Shown: positions 19,301 through 29,513 of the stretch, in pieces | Layout of the letters: each line of letters begins with the position of its first letter | Numbering within the stretch: the stretch's first letter is position 1 | NCBI GenBank assembly: GCA_017506865.1 | Contig: JAFCMP010000076.1 | Location: forward strand, 186,001-250,000 | Source: Tribonema minus | Taxonomy: Eukaryota > Sar > Xanthophyceae > Tribonematales > Tribonemataceae | Direction: 5' to 3' | DNA length: 64,000 nucleotides | The notes under the pieces: model-generated | Databases searched by the model: none | What the model saw: the letters and a program-made list of their open reading frames with translations, nothing else | What the model was told of the DNA's origin: nothing | Program-made: the position numbers and the translations under genes

Positions 19301-22300
19301 GCGGCCCGACCACACCAGCGCCGCGTCATTGCTCAGCCACAGCGAGCGCGCTGTGAGGCGCCGCAGCTTGACGCTGGAGCGCTTGCCCAGGGCCCCCGGC
19401 CGCACCTGCGGGGGTTGAGGGTGGGGGGTGGGGGCGGGGGGGTGGTTGTCTGAGTATTTGAGTAGGGCATGAGCATCTGAGGTGATTGTTGGTGGTCGAG
19501 GGCGGGGTTTGGGGCAGTGTCATTGTGAAGTGCAGCTTCTGCAATGTTGTGATGATTTGCCTGCAGTGTCCGTGTCACTGCTGACTAGCAGCAGGCATGC
19601 AGCTTGCGCTGCAGCTGTAGTGTCACCGTGACACGAATGGACAAGTTCACTGCCGCACGTGCATTCTTTCAGAAGGCTGAGCCAGCTCTGAAATCGAGCC
19701 TTGCAGCAGGCTGGGCGCAGATAATAACAAGTATGAGACTTGCCACCACTGCTAAACATATACGAGCATATGTATTTGCACAACGCAGAAGGAAAGGGAG
19801 AGGGGGCACGGTTCGAGCGCTTTGTCATTGCCTGCAACGATGTTGCCTTCAGTGCACGCATCTCAGTAGTTGGAACTCACCCTAAGGTGCCAAAACACAG
19901 GACAGCACGAGGTGAGACTGTGATTTAAGGTTGGGGTAACTGGCTTGACATGGCAGTGCCACGGTCCGGAGACTATAGCAACTCGATATTTTCATAGAAT
20001 GACAAACCGCAGCAGTTTCTGTCGGCCTTGCAACCTACTTGCAATGATCTTGATGCTATGCAGTGACCTGAGGCTCAGACCCGCCGTTCTTGGTGAGGAA
20101 CTTAAATTTCAAAACCAGAAGGTCATCAACAATGCAGCTTGGACAGCATTCAACCCACACCTAGCCTGTTTCCACTCTACAATCCGTCAACACTTACCAG
20201 GGCCACAGCGCTCACAGGCGTGCCGTGTGCGTGCGCAACGGTCGCGACGATGCGCTCGGCGAGCGCCGACAGTTCCCCGGCCTCCGTAACCGACGTCCTG
20301 CCGGGCGGGGCCCTCCGCAGCTCCGCCACCACCACCAGCGTCTCCGCCGCCACGGCCGGCACGCCATGATCCATGGCGCCAACCGCAAATACCACCACGC
20401 CTCCGTGATTGAGGTCCCGCGATACGCCTCGCACCGTGTCTTCAAAGTCGGTCAGCGAGCTCTTGCGACTGCCGCCGCCGCCGCCGTCAGTGCCCCCTCT
20501 GTTTGTGGCTTTGAGCAGGTCGCGCGTGGTGACCATGCGCGCGGGGTTCCCCTCAAAGGTGGTGTTGGGGGGGACGAAGGTACCCATGGGCAGCAGCGAG
20601 CGCGCGGAGAGGGTGGCATGCGCCTCTAAACGAGCGCCGGGTTCCACAATGGCGCCGTCGCCGACCTTGCTGTGCGCGCCCAGGGTAATGGGTGCGATGA
20701 CCTGCGCGAGAAGATCATCACAGCAGGGACAATGGTTTGGAATATGGGCGTGGGTATGGGTATGTGAAGTTGCTGTTGAAGCTGAGGTATGAGTGTGCCA
20801 CCGCCTGCGTTGCTGTGCACGTCCAGAGTTATGGGTTAGATGACCTGCGCGAGAGGATCAGTGCAGTAAAGAGGAGTTTGATTGTGGCCTATGGCAAGCG
20901 ATGGTAGGGAAAGCGTGCTGCAACTGTCTCATCGAATGAACATCAGCATGAAGGAGCAACGACCTGTGCGAGAGCACCATGACAACTGTGTAGTTTGAGG
21001 TATGGATACGTATACTTCGCAGTGTGTGAAATTGTGCTGTGTAGCGTCGAGCGCTGCATCAAAGTTGAAGTGCGGCGATGGCCATTGCAGTTGAAGTGTG
21101 GTGATAGCCATGCAGTTGCGTCCTGACGCGGCTGTTATCATGCTCAAGGTTAAAGTGAGGGTTAGGGTTAGTGTGCACTGAACGTTGTCAGAGCATATGC
21201 AACTTCAATAATGTGACCTATGGCTGGCGCTGCACAGGAAATAGTTTTGCATCTCCAGGATTTGTCAGTTGACTGAAGGATGTGGTGTTCAGCTTGTGTG
21301 CATGCAACTTGCAGGCAGTTGCCGTTCTTCTTAGACATGCTGCACTTGCCCTGGCGCACTGATTTGACGTTGGAGTGCACGTGCGAAGCATTTGAAAGTG
21401 CACATCGAGGTAATGAACTATACACGATGGGCATGGACACTCAATGCAGCAAACATTCAATGTACATGTGGCAACGGCGACAGGCACGCTGACGTAGGGT
21501 AGGGTGAGGGCTAGAAGTGAGATCTGGGTTAGAAACTGAGTACAGCATAGTCAGTGTGTACTCACCATGTACTGCTCGATGTACTTGTGGCAGGACACAT
21601 GCCCCCGGATGTTAGCGCCGTTACCAATGCGCAGCAGGGACGCGGAAGCTGTGGTGCGAGCTCGCACCTGCACAACATCACAAGACCAGAGGCCACGGTC
21701 ATTACTTAGTTGTAAGGTCAGCCACCGTGTTGATGTGAGCAAAGTGTGATCACCATGTATGCACTATTATGTGTGCGTACAAAGGAGCACAAGGGCAGCT
21801 CGTGTGCCAGGTGCTGCTGGTAATGCGGTGTGTTGAGGAGACTGCGTGAGCAGTTCTTATTTACTAGGATGCAGATGAGCTGCTACCTTACTCGCAACAC
21901 GTGTGCCTTTCTGAAAGATGTTTTACTGACACCCCTGTTGGCAAACCCCAGCAGATGAAGACTCAGTGCAAGAGAAGCCAGTGAGCAGCTAGCGCAAAGT
22001 GTACAGTCTTCAGTGAAAACGGGCTGTCAACGAGCATGCCTTAGGGTTAGGGTTAGGATTAGGGTTAGCACTGCGATTGCCTTGCACTGCTCAATCATGT
22101 ACAACATGTATGTTGTCTCAAATCATGAAGACCTCTTGACACGGCTTAAGGAAGGCACCTTGCGCCAGTACATGCTAAAACGAGATCACGTACTTCGACA
22201 CTACTTGGAAGCTGTTGTCCTATCACATCACATTTCAGTTCTGCAAAGCTCATCAGTTTCATTACAAACAGCAGCTCGCGCACCCAGCCGGCAATCCACT

Positions 22301-25300
22301 AGCCCAGACTGATCCAAATCCCGATCCCAGCGGGCTCGCGCCGCTGTGCACGCACGCCGCCGTCACTAGCATTCATGCTAACCGTAACCCTAACACTAAC
22401 CCACGCAAACCCTAGACCTAACCGCAACCCTAGCTTCAACCCTACCAGCCACAGCCCATCCCTACAACTGCCAGCGTAGTGGCACTCACATATGCGCCCT
22501 TTGCGACGTGCGCTCCCGCGGCGTAGTGCAGCAGCTGGTGCATGCGCGTGGCCCTCACGGGCGACAGCCACAGGGCAGGTATGTATAGCGCAGCATCGAG
22601 AAGCCACAACTTCAAGTGCACGGCAGTGTTCAGCGCATAGCGCCCCGGCCTCAGGGGGCGGCACCAGGAGAACAGCGCAATGCGGAGCGCTGCCACCAGC
22701 AGCAGCAGCGCGGTAGAGGTCATGGCCCAGTAGACAGGCACCAGCGCCGCCGCGACGCGCTCTCCGCCTGTTGGTTGCAGTGAGCAGGATAGCAGCGGTT
22801 TGTTGCAGCGTGATGGAATGGCTTGTCGCAGGTTTGGTATACGTGGCTGGCGGAGCTGCTGCGATGCGCTGAGGGGGCGTTGAGTGAGATGGCACCGGTT
22901 TGATACAGCGTGATGGGATAGCTGGTGGCAAGAGGAGAGCTACAAAACAAAAAAAAAGTGGGTCGGGCACATGTGGCCAATGAAGGGGGGCGCCGTGTGT
23001 CTGTGTGCCAGGTGCAGTTGCGGGTGCGGTAGGGATGAGCACAAGCTTGCGTCAGAGGAGTGTCACAGATTGTGAGAGTGTCACTGAGGCTGCTGGTGAC
23101 TTTGGCTGGCACTAAGTAGAGGTGGCGGACAGCGAAGGAAGCGCGAGAATGTGCACTACATACCATCCATGCACTTGTGAACACTGCTGCCTTACTACTC
23201 TATTCACCCAGCACGCCAACTTTGTCTTGTGCCGAGCGCATACACCAAAGTTTGAAGTAGCTGCTGCTTTCTGGTTGGTTGAACTGGCTGAACTGGCGGA
23301 GCTATAAACCCCAACATTTATGGGAGATTGGCGGCTAGAGTCTAGGGCAACCGTTGAAACAATAAGAAAGCGCGCTGACTCCGGAAATGCAGGCAGGATG
23401 AGAACTATGGCTAAGCTTAGGATCATAGCTATGTAGGGTCACAACACAGGGTTGGGGTGAAGGTAAGTGTTAGGGTATAATACTGTGTGCGTCAAGTCTG
23501 AGTTGCAGTGCGGGAGTGCCATGCCGCTCACCTGTGCTGTACACCCAGTTTGCAAGCAGCAGCGCAGGGCCCACTGCAACGCCAAACATTACTGGCACTA
23601 GCACGATGATGCCAAACACGCGAATCAGCGCCGCTGCCAGGCACGGAAGGGCGGACTCGCTGCGCATGCGGTCTGGTAGGGCCGCCAGAAACTGGTGCTT
23701 GCCTCCAGGTGATAGGCTGCCTGCGACATTTGGCACGCATGAACGCAAAGTTGCAGTTGAAGTTTAAATGTGTGCTCCAAACTGCGTAAACTTGATATCT
23801 TTAAGACTGCACATCAACAGTATGGCAGGGTGACCAGAAACTGGTGCTTGCCGCCTGGTCATAGGCTGCCTTGCGGCATTTGGTATGCATGAATGAAGTT
23901 ACAGTTGCGGTCAATGCCAAATTTGAACTTGTGGTCAATGGGGTTTGACATCACCGAGAAAGGCAACTTTGACATTGCATGAGGGCGCCGTTCCCAGCAA
24001 AACCCTAAGCTAACCCTAACCCTGACCTCAACCCTGCCGAGCGACAATCGCGTGAACTTCGCACTCACGCCGTGTCAGATTTTGGCACACATGCGCATAT
24101 GCAACATTCCAGCAAGCTTACAGCAAGCACCCTCGGTACTCTGGAGCGGACTCTGCGACAGCGTATTACGGTGCCACAGTCATGACCTGATTACACTGAC
24201 GCCATGGACACACTACGGCATACTTCAGATTACATGCTGCACAACGCAAGTCTAATTTGGTATACAGAAAGCACTCCAAGTACCTGGCGACGGGCTTTGC
24301 GACAGCGTGTTGCGGTGCGACAGGCGTGACCTGATAGCAGTGACACCATGACACACCATGGCATATTTCAACGAACATAGTGCACAACGAAAGTTCAATC
24401 CAGTGCAGACCAGGCTGCTGCGTAGAAGCAAACCTTGATGATTGCATAGGACACCCGGCCTCCCTTGGGGCCCTTCTGATAGATACAAGTTCAATTCAAT
24501 ACACGCGGTACCTGGCGGTCGGCTCTGTGACAGTGTGTTGCAGTGCGACAGTCATGCTTGCACTGACATACCATGGCATTTGCTCTATTCTTTCTCAAAG
24601 AACATGCAGCACAACGCGAGTTCAATTCAGCGCACGCGGTACCTGGCGACGGGCTCTGCGACAGCGTGTTGCGGTGCAAGTGCAATTCAGTACACACGGT
24701 ACCTGGCGGCGGGCTCTGCGACAGCGTGTTGCGGTGCGGCGGGAACTCCAGCCGCTCCAGTTCGCACGCGAGCTGCGCCAGCGTGATGTCGCCAAACAGC
24801 AGCGCTGTATCCACCTCCTCCAGACCCACCGCCGTCTGCAGCGACGCCTGCAGCTGCGAGATCTCCATGGAGGAGAGGCCCAGGTCTGCAACGGGGATGG
24901 AGGGGTCTGGGGGGTCCTCTTCGTCCAGGGGCTTGATGCGTAGGACCAGGCGTTGAAGTTCGCGCAGAACCTGCAGCAGAGCGCGCGAGGTGTGAGGTGA
25001 TGGGGTGTTGTTGAGCAGTGATGCGATGTCATGGCAGTCAACGAACTTGTGAAGGAACGAAGGAATATACTTCTACTTGAGCTCAGCTCAGCGTATGTTG
25101 AGGTTGGGTCCTGCTGAGCACTGAAGTGCACATTGCATGCAACTTTTGCGTGCCAGTGAATCAGGTGTTGCGGCTCACGCAGTAGCGCAAGAAAGCGCGT
25201 GAGGCGTGAGGCGGTGATGTGGTGTTGTTGAGCAATGATGCAATGTCATTGCAATCAATGAACTTCCTGAAGGACTACACTTGAAGATGCGCACAAGGAA

Positions 25301-28300
25301 AAAGTATAGAGCAGCAGAACAGACTCAACGCATGTTAAGGTTGATCAGCTGGGCACTGAAGTGTCGTTGAATGCGACCGTTCGTGTGTTGGTGGATCAGT
25401 TGTTACAGCTGCCGCTGCGGCACCTGCACGGGACCGCGCATGCAGCGCGGAGCGATGGCGCTATGTCATTGGTGGTGTGGTGTGGCGGCACTGCATTTGC
25501 GGGGGCGCGCATGGGAGGAGAGGGACCAGTGCCAAACGACGAGGAGAAGCAGGGGTCTTCTTGCGAACTGCTGCAGCGGCCACATCTTAATTGCTGCTGA
25601 TGCTTACCGTACTTCAACCAGTGCAAGTGTACTTCCCGCAGCGCAGCCCTTGATCACCTGTGCCTGGCGCTCCTCTCGCGTGTCCGCCCACACAATTGCC
25701 TCCTCACACGCAGCACCGCTCAGGCTGTGCCGCGCCCTGCCGCTGCACCCGCTGCCCCTTCTACCCCCCCTCTCCGGCGTGCAGCACCCCCCCCTCTGCG
25801 CAGCAGTGCCACCGCCGCCGCTGCCGCCGCTGCCGCCGCTGCTGCCGAGCTGCGCGCTGCCCCTGCCGCCGCTGCTGCTGCCACCGACGCCGCCGCTGCT
25901 GCCGAGCTGCGCGCCGCTGCTGCCGCCACTGCCGCTGCCGCGGCGCTCCACGGCCATGCGCGCTATGCACTCAAACGCGCCGGCTTGCCACATTTTGCGC
26001 GCCTCGGCGTGGCGCAGCTTGCCGGAGGACGTGCGCGGCACGGCGCCCGCGGGCAGCAGCGCGACAGCGCTCAGCGACACGCCGTGCTCCGCGCGCACCG
26101 CGGCGACGATGGCGCGCATCAGCGCTCGGCACGAGGGCTGCTGCCCTGGGCGCATCTCCGCCAGCGCGACCGCGCCCTCCACACCATTTTCACTGTTGTT
26201 GTCGTCGTCGGTGATTTCGGTGCCGAAGACTAGGACGCCGCCGGGGCGTATGTCGGGGGAGACGCGGCGCACGGTGGCCTCCATGTCGTGCGGGTGGTAG
26301 TTGACGCCGGCGCTACGTGTGAGGGGAGGGCGAGGGGGTTGGGGTAATGCGAAAGTGCGGAGTGAGGCTTAGGGGGTTGGGGGGAGGGTGTAGGGTCAGG
26401 TGTAGAGGCGTTCAGGTGCTGAGATAGGAGTGCAAAAGTGGAGGTTTTTGATGTGCAATGATCAGTGGTTGCAAGCAGTGTTAGTGTTGAGATCAGGGTT
26501 AGAGTGCGACATCGGCGCTGTGCACAGGTCAGGGTTAGGGTTCAGATTAGGGACATAGCAAGCCCCACTTGAGGTTCTGCACGTTTCGAGCTAGCATTAG
26601 CACCAAGTTCTTGGTGTAATTACGCATGTGTCTGGACTGCAAGATACATGCCATCATTGATGCTGGCTTCGCGTCATGTGCAGGGTTTCGACCACAGTGA
26701 GCTCATTTAGAGCAGGGATGCGTACATCGGAGCAGGCATGACAGTCTGTAACGCCTGATGTGTAATACTGGCGCTGCGCTCTGATCTACAGCCTTCTGCA
26801 GAAACTCACATGATGATGACGTCCTTGATGCGGCCGCTGATGTACAGCTCGCCACCCCTCTTGAACCCCAGATCCCCCGTCCTCAGGTACAGGGGGTCCC
26901 CCTCCCGCGCCCCCCGCAGCTGCGCGTGAAACGTCTCATTCGTCTCTATCAGCTGACCGTAGTACCCCGCGCACTTGCTGGGAGAATTCACCCAGACCTC
27001 CCCCTCCTCCCCCTGTGGCACCTCCGCGTGCGTCTCCGGGTTCACGATGCGCAGTTCAACGTCAGTACACGGCGCGCCGCAGCTGACCCTGCCTGGCCTC
27101 TCCTGAACCCCCCCTCCCCCCCCCCCCCCCGCCGCCGCCGCCCCCGCGCGCGCGAAGCACGTCACCTTGACCACGTGCTCCGCCAGCCCGTACCCCACCG
27201 TGTACGCCTCGGGCCGCAGCCCGCACCTCCTGAGCACTGCCACAACATTCGCCATCGATGCCGCGCCCACAGGCTCCGCGGCATCCACCGCCAGCGTCAC
27301 GCTGGACAGGTCATACTTTGCGGTGCCGGACGCGAGGGCAGCGCTCAGGCGGCGCGCGGCGAGCGCGAACGCGGAGTGCGGCCCCGCGAGCGCGCGCGCG
27401 CGGTAGGACGTCGCCAGCGCCAGCCACAGCAGCGGCGAGCGCGCGAAATCCGCGGGCGAGAAGAGCGCCGCGGTGCCCCCCGCGCACATGGCCGTCAGGT
27501 TCACGCCCGCGAGCCCGAGGTCGTGGTACTGCGGCAGCCAGGAGACGGCGACCTCGCCCATGTGGCGCGCGAACTCGGGCATGGCGGCGTTGTGGCGCAG
27601 CGCGGCGTGCGTGACCATGACGCCCCTGGGGTGCGCGGTGGAGCCCGAGGTGTACTGCAGGAAGGCCAGGCGCGCGAGCGGGTGGTCCACAGCGCTCAGC
27701 TGCAGCTGCAGCGACTCCAGGTCCGGCAGCGCGGGGGTGTTGTGGCGGTGCGACCCGCCGTCGCCGCTGCCGCCGCCGCCGCTGCCGCCGCCGCTGATGC
27801 TGCTATCGCCGACAGTGGTGCCGTTGGTGTGGGCGGTGGGGGGGCTGAGCCAGGAGCCGTCGGTTTCGCACCAGAGCCTGGCGGCGAGCTCCGGCCAGTC
27901 GTGGTCGCGCTGTCGGAAGGGGCGGCGCTGCATGAGCGCCGCCACCTTGAGCGCCTTGTGGTACGCCTTGGTGGTGAGGATGGCGGTGGCTGCGCAGTCC
28001 TGCAGGGCGTGTCACGGCATAAGAGCGCGCACATGAGTTGGGTTGAGGTTGCGGTGATAATTTTGGGTGAGAGCTCCTCAAGTGGGAGTTTGAACGAGGA
28101 TTAGGCGGTTGCCGTTGATTTGAAGGCTTGCAGCAGAACGGTACATGTCGTACACACGTACAACACATGGCACCAACTGCAGGGGTTGTCCGCATTGGTG
28201 GCCAGTCGCGTGTGTAAGAGAAGAAAGAAATAAAAGGCCAGCGCTGCAGCACTGCTCCGATGACGGTGGCTGCACAGTGCTGCAAGGGGGTGTAACGTCA

Positions 28301-29513
28301 CGTCACAAGCACGCACACGACAAGGCCAGTTCATTGCAGTGTGAAGGGCTAGGGCTTGTATTTGAATTCAGGCGCAGGATGATTGATTGGAGTTGTGATT
28401 TAGGTGAGGGTCTGCCAGGTTGAAGCTGCCGCGGTCGCTACACAGCGATATGACTTCCGATCGTGGCTCTTTGCACTTCACTGTGCCTATGCAAAGCCAG
28501 CTTGACGGACAAAGTGCCTCCGGTAACGTGCTTTGTTCAAAAAGCAGGTTCTGGCACCACTCCATGAAGCAGGACATCACATTATAGCGTGCAGGCACTG
28601 CTGAGCGCTGCCGCATCGTGTGCGTGATGAAGCCAAGCACTGCCACATCATGAGAAGGGGCAACGTTTAACTCCTCTGAGGGACGAGCACAAGTGGTACT
28701 GCACAGTATCGATGGGAATACTGTCGTACATTGTGATGAAAGCAGTGCTTTGGCTGTACAAGTACATGATTAAATGCTGGTCTTTAGTGCCGGACCCAGG
28801 GTGCTATTTTAATGCAGAATGGCGAGCCGCTTAGCTGGGTGCTATTGCGCATTTCAGTGCACCAATTTGAAGTTCTTGCGAATGTGGCAGGTGCAGTGCA
28901 GTGCCTACTCTCACTAACCTCTGCCTGCACCTCCAGCTCGTGATCACCTGAGATCTCAACAGGGCATCCACGTATCACCATCACGGTGGGTCCAGGAACC
29001 TCATGAATGTGCTTGTCGCCTTTGTCACCTTAAATGGCCTAGGTGAGTACAATAGCAATGCCTGCAATTGGGCCAGGTACGGATAGCAGACACCGACTGC
29101 TGCCTAGAGATCCTCACTGGTCAAAGTACTTTCGTTTAACTTGCCTTTACAATGCCGTACAGCCGGTGCGCGTCCGTCCCTATCCGCCGCGGATCGATGG
29201 GGCACACGGGCACCGCCACCACATTTGCCTTGAGACATGCCACAAACGCAACCATGAACTCCAGGCCCGGCGGGTACACCAGCACCGCGAAGTGACGCCC
29301 GCTAGAGGGGGTTTTGGCCGGTGATCCCCACGTTTGGTAGATGCGCAAGGCCATCTCATCGGTGAGCCTGTCGAAGGTGCTGTAGGTGTACTGCTCTGTC
29401 ACGGAACCGTCTGCGGCGTGCCATATGTAGAGCGGTTTTGTGGGCTGCAGGGCGGCCTGCTGCTTGAGCTCGTGCAGGATGGTGCGCTGGGGAGCGACGA
29501 CTGGCGTCGGCAT
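15864..29513 (-). CDS. Modular FAAL-ACP-membrane-beta-helix-ANL lid-FAD oxidoreductase gene (at least 12 exons)
   Basis: At least twelve minus-strand exons join into about 5.35 kb of coding sequence (about 1,780 residues). In order they encode a fatty acyl-AMP ligase, a carrier protein, hydrophobic segments, a left-handed beta-helix, a second degenerate ANL C-terminal subdomain and an FAD oxidoreductase. Phases match at every junction from the ACP exon to the stop (24703 to 15864), which argues for one polypeptide. The junction of exon 3 with the ACP exon does not match in phase by the simplest sites, so a short linker exon in about 25400-25580 may be missing. The FAAL would activate a fatty acid as acyl-AMP and load the ACP. 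The membrane/beta-helix part recalls the terminal region of Pls/PosA-type peptide synthetases. The FAD domain may oxidise the bound product; this is inference. An upstream in-frame TGA 24 bases before the ATG supports the start, but CCGCCAG before the ATG could also be a splice acceptor. Confidence 0.75.
16901..17375 (-). CDS. Exon 11: middle of the FAD oxidoreductase domain
   Basis: It continues in phase (Q + GGYSIDHYLKTP). It contains the segment that usually covers the substrate site and the return to the FAD fold (VDCGHLVLAAPPRA). The donor is AG/GTAATG, in phase 2. Confidence 0.78.
17596..18106 (-). CDS. Exon 10: FAD-binding N-terminus of the oxidoreductase domain
   Basis: ACIVGGGAAGLSCALALSEF is a Rossmann FAD-binding motif (GxGxxG type), followed by YTVHVVE with the ribose-binding acidic residue and then RFPHIGGHA. 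This is the amine-oxidase or NAD/FAD-binding (COG2907-like) pattern. The acceptor is CTTACAG and the donor AAG/GTGAGC, exiting in phase 1. Confidence 0.82.
18840..19112. repeat. Degenerate telomere-like motifs in the intron between exons 9 and 10
   Basis: CCCTTAGGGCTA, GCGTTAGGGCTACGG and CAGGGTTCGGGTTAG-type words recur here. They look like decayed TTAGGG arrays. Similar short patches occur in other introns of this gene, near 21145-21170, 22040-22066, 22376-22440, 24000-24035 and 26520-26550. Confidence 0.6.
19136..19405 (-). CDS. Exon 9: end of the degenerate second ANL lid
   Basis: Joined to exon 8 it reads AVALVRPGALGKRSSVKLRR, which aligns with AVALLPAGAVPRTSSGKLRH in the true FAAL lid. 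The GK of the A10 motif is altered (SVK), so catalysis by this copy is doubtful. A Ser/Asp-rich acidic linker follows. Both ends are in phase 0 (acceptor CCGCAG, donor GTACGC). Confidence 0.7.
20198..20701 (-). CDS. Exon 8: beta-helix acyltransferase-like repeat and start of a second ANL lid
   Basis: The first part (VIAPITLGAHSKVGDGAIVE, then FEGNPARMV) is a typical hexapeptide-repeat end. After a Gly/Ser linker the frame reads FEDTVRGVSRDLNHGGVVVF and then AETLVVVAELR. This is the same text pattern as the real FAAL lid in exon 3 (MEATVRRVSPDIRPGGVLVF). It is therefore a second ANL C-terminal subdomain without its own large N-terminal domain. The exon ends at CTG/GTAAGT in phase 0. Confidence 0.72.
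20660..20860 (-). repeat. Duplicated acceptor edge of exon 8
   Basis: The TTGCTGTGC block followed by ATGGGT and GATGACCTGCGCGAGA at about 20666-20713 recurs at about 20809-20856, and weakly near 20955-20975. The copies lie in the upstream intron. Confidence 0.75.
21566..21667 (-). CDS. Exon 7: first turns of a left-handed beta-helix
   Basis: This is a 34-codon exon (ASLLRIGNGANIRGHV) with the hexapeptide spacing of left-handed beta-helix acyltransferases. The acceptor is TGTGCAG and the donor ATG/GTGAGT. It is in phase 0 on both sides, so it links exon 6 to exon 8 without a break. Confidence 0.65.
22490..22767 (-). CDS. Exon 6: membrane segment and start of the beta-helix region
   Basis: It continues in phase from exon 5 (YSTG + GERVAAALVP). 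It holds a second hydrophobic helix (STALLLLVAALRIALFSW), a more amphipathic segment (LLDAALYIPALWLSPV) and the lead-in to the beta-helix, ending HVAKGAY at a GTGAGT donor. It exits in phase 0. Confidence 0.65.
23532..23720 (-). CDS. Exon 5: first hydrophobic segment of the Pls/PosA-like terminal region
   Basis: This exon encodes 63 residues containing a strongly hydrophobic stretch (VFGIIVLVPVMFGVAVGPAL), a probable membrane helix. The acceptor is GTCGCAG and the donor ACAG/GTGAGC. It enters and leaves in phase 1, matching both neighbours. Carrier protein followed by transmembrane segments is the order seen in Pls/PosA-type synthetases (NRPS terminal domain family); the resemblance is by architecture only. 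Confidence 0.65.
23690..23905 (-). repeat. Duplicated acceptor edge of exon 5
   Basis: AGAAACTGGTGCTTGCC, followed by GATAGGCTGCC and a CATTTGG block, is present at about 23691-23745 (real exon edge) and again at about 23836-23895. The second copy lies in the intron. Confidence 0.85.
24130..24760 (-). repeat. Five copies of the exon-4 3' boundary within exon 4 and its intron
   Basis: The motif TGCGACAGCGTGTTGCGGTG, preceded by ACCTGGCG(G/A)CGGGCTC, occurs at the real exon-4 donor (about 24701-24740) and again, with changes, near 24642-24677, 24508-24550, 24285-24320 and 24145-24180. Several copies are followed by the same ACC/ATGGCAT block. They are local tandem duplications that each carry a copy of the splice-site region. 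Confidence 0.8.
24703..24970 (-). CDS. Exon 4: acyl carrier protein (phosphopantetheine-binding) domain
   Basis: A short helical domain of about 80 residues carries DLGLSSMEISQLQ, the carrier-protein attachment motif. The second Ser of LGLSS (minus strand, about 24870-24877) is the likely 4'-phosphopantetheine site. It follows the FAAL, as in many FAAL-PKS and FAAL-NRPS proteins, so the activated acyl group would be transferred here. The acceptor is CTGCAG and the donor GTACCG. The exon exits in phase 1, which matches the next exon. Its 3' end and donor are duplicated several times in the following intron. Confidence 0.82.
24961..25270 (-). repeat. Duplicated segment upstream of the ACP exon acceptor
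   Basis: The sequence at about 24970-25065 (GTGAGGTGATGGGGTGTTG, GAGCAGTGATGCGATGTCAT) recurs at about 25195-25270 with substitutions. It is a tandem duplication of the ACP-exon acceptor side into the intron. Confidence 0.75.
25608..26312 (-). CDS. Exon 3: C-terminal lid of the FAAL and low-complexity linker
   Basis: The exon joins exon 2 in phase to read KDVIIIAGVNYHPHDMEATV, then a beta/alpha lid ending in PRTSSGKLRHAEAR, which carries the catalytic A10 lysine. After the lid comes a long Gly/Ser/Ala/Arg-rich linker produced by GCC/GCT repeats (plus-strand 25730-25960). The exon ends at a strong GTAAGC donor (25607). Its exit phase (2) does not match the ACP exon's entry phase (0). Confidence 0.8.
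26810..27999 (-). CDS. Exon 2: catalytic core of the fatty acyl-AMP ligase
   Basis: The ANL core motifs appear in order: YTSGSTAHPRGVMVTH (P-loop-type A3, with Arg where Lys is common), VSWLPQYHDLGL (FAAL-type A4), GYGLAEHV (A5), YLRTGDLGF (A7) and GRIKDVII (A8 hinge). The acceptor is CTGCAG at 28000-28005 and the donor is GTGAGT at 26809. A serine/glycine-rich linker (plus-strand 27730-27830) and a poly-Gly run encoded by a long C tract (plus-strand 27110-27135) are insertions in loops of the fold. The WLPxYHDxGL motif favours FAAL over acyl-CoA synthetase; substrate chain length cannot be read. Confidence 0.88.
27965..28290 (-). repeat. Duplicated acceptor edge of exon 2
   Basis: The acceptor region GCGGTGGCTGCGCAGTCCTG (about 27983-28002) is echoed as ACGGTGGCTGCACAGTGCTG (about 28263-28282) in intron 1, with weaker similarity on each side. 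Confidence 0.65.
29145..29513 (-). CDS. Exon 1: N-terminus of the fatty acyl-AMP ligase
   Basis: This exon encodes 123 residues that start the adenylate-forming fold (TILHELKQQA, then YTYSTFDRLTDEMA, then AVLVYPPGLEFMVAFVACL and VAVPVCP). This is the usual FAAL opening, in which the bound lipid chain replaces CoA. The exon ends AAG followed by GCAAGT. Using that GC donor joins it in phase with exon 2 (LYGIVK + DCAATAIL) and recovers the conserved ANL text, whereas the nearby GT loses a residue. Confidence 0.8.

Noticed and set aside
26926..28104. 392-codon plus-strand open frame
   Set aside because: It is antisense to the FAAL catalytic exon and Arg/Pro-rich from GC content; the minus strand carries all conserved motifs.
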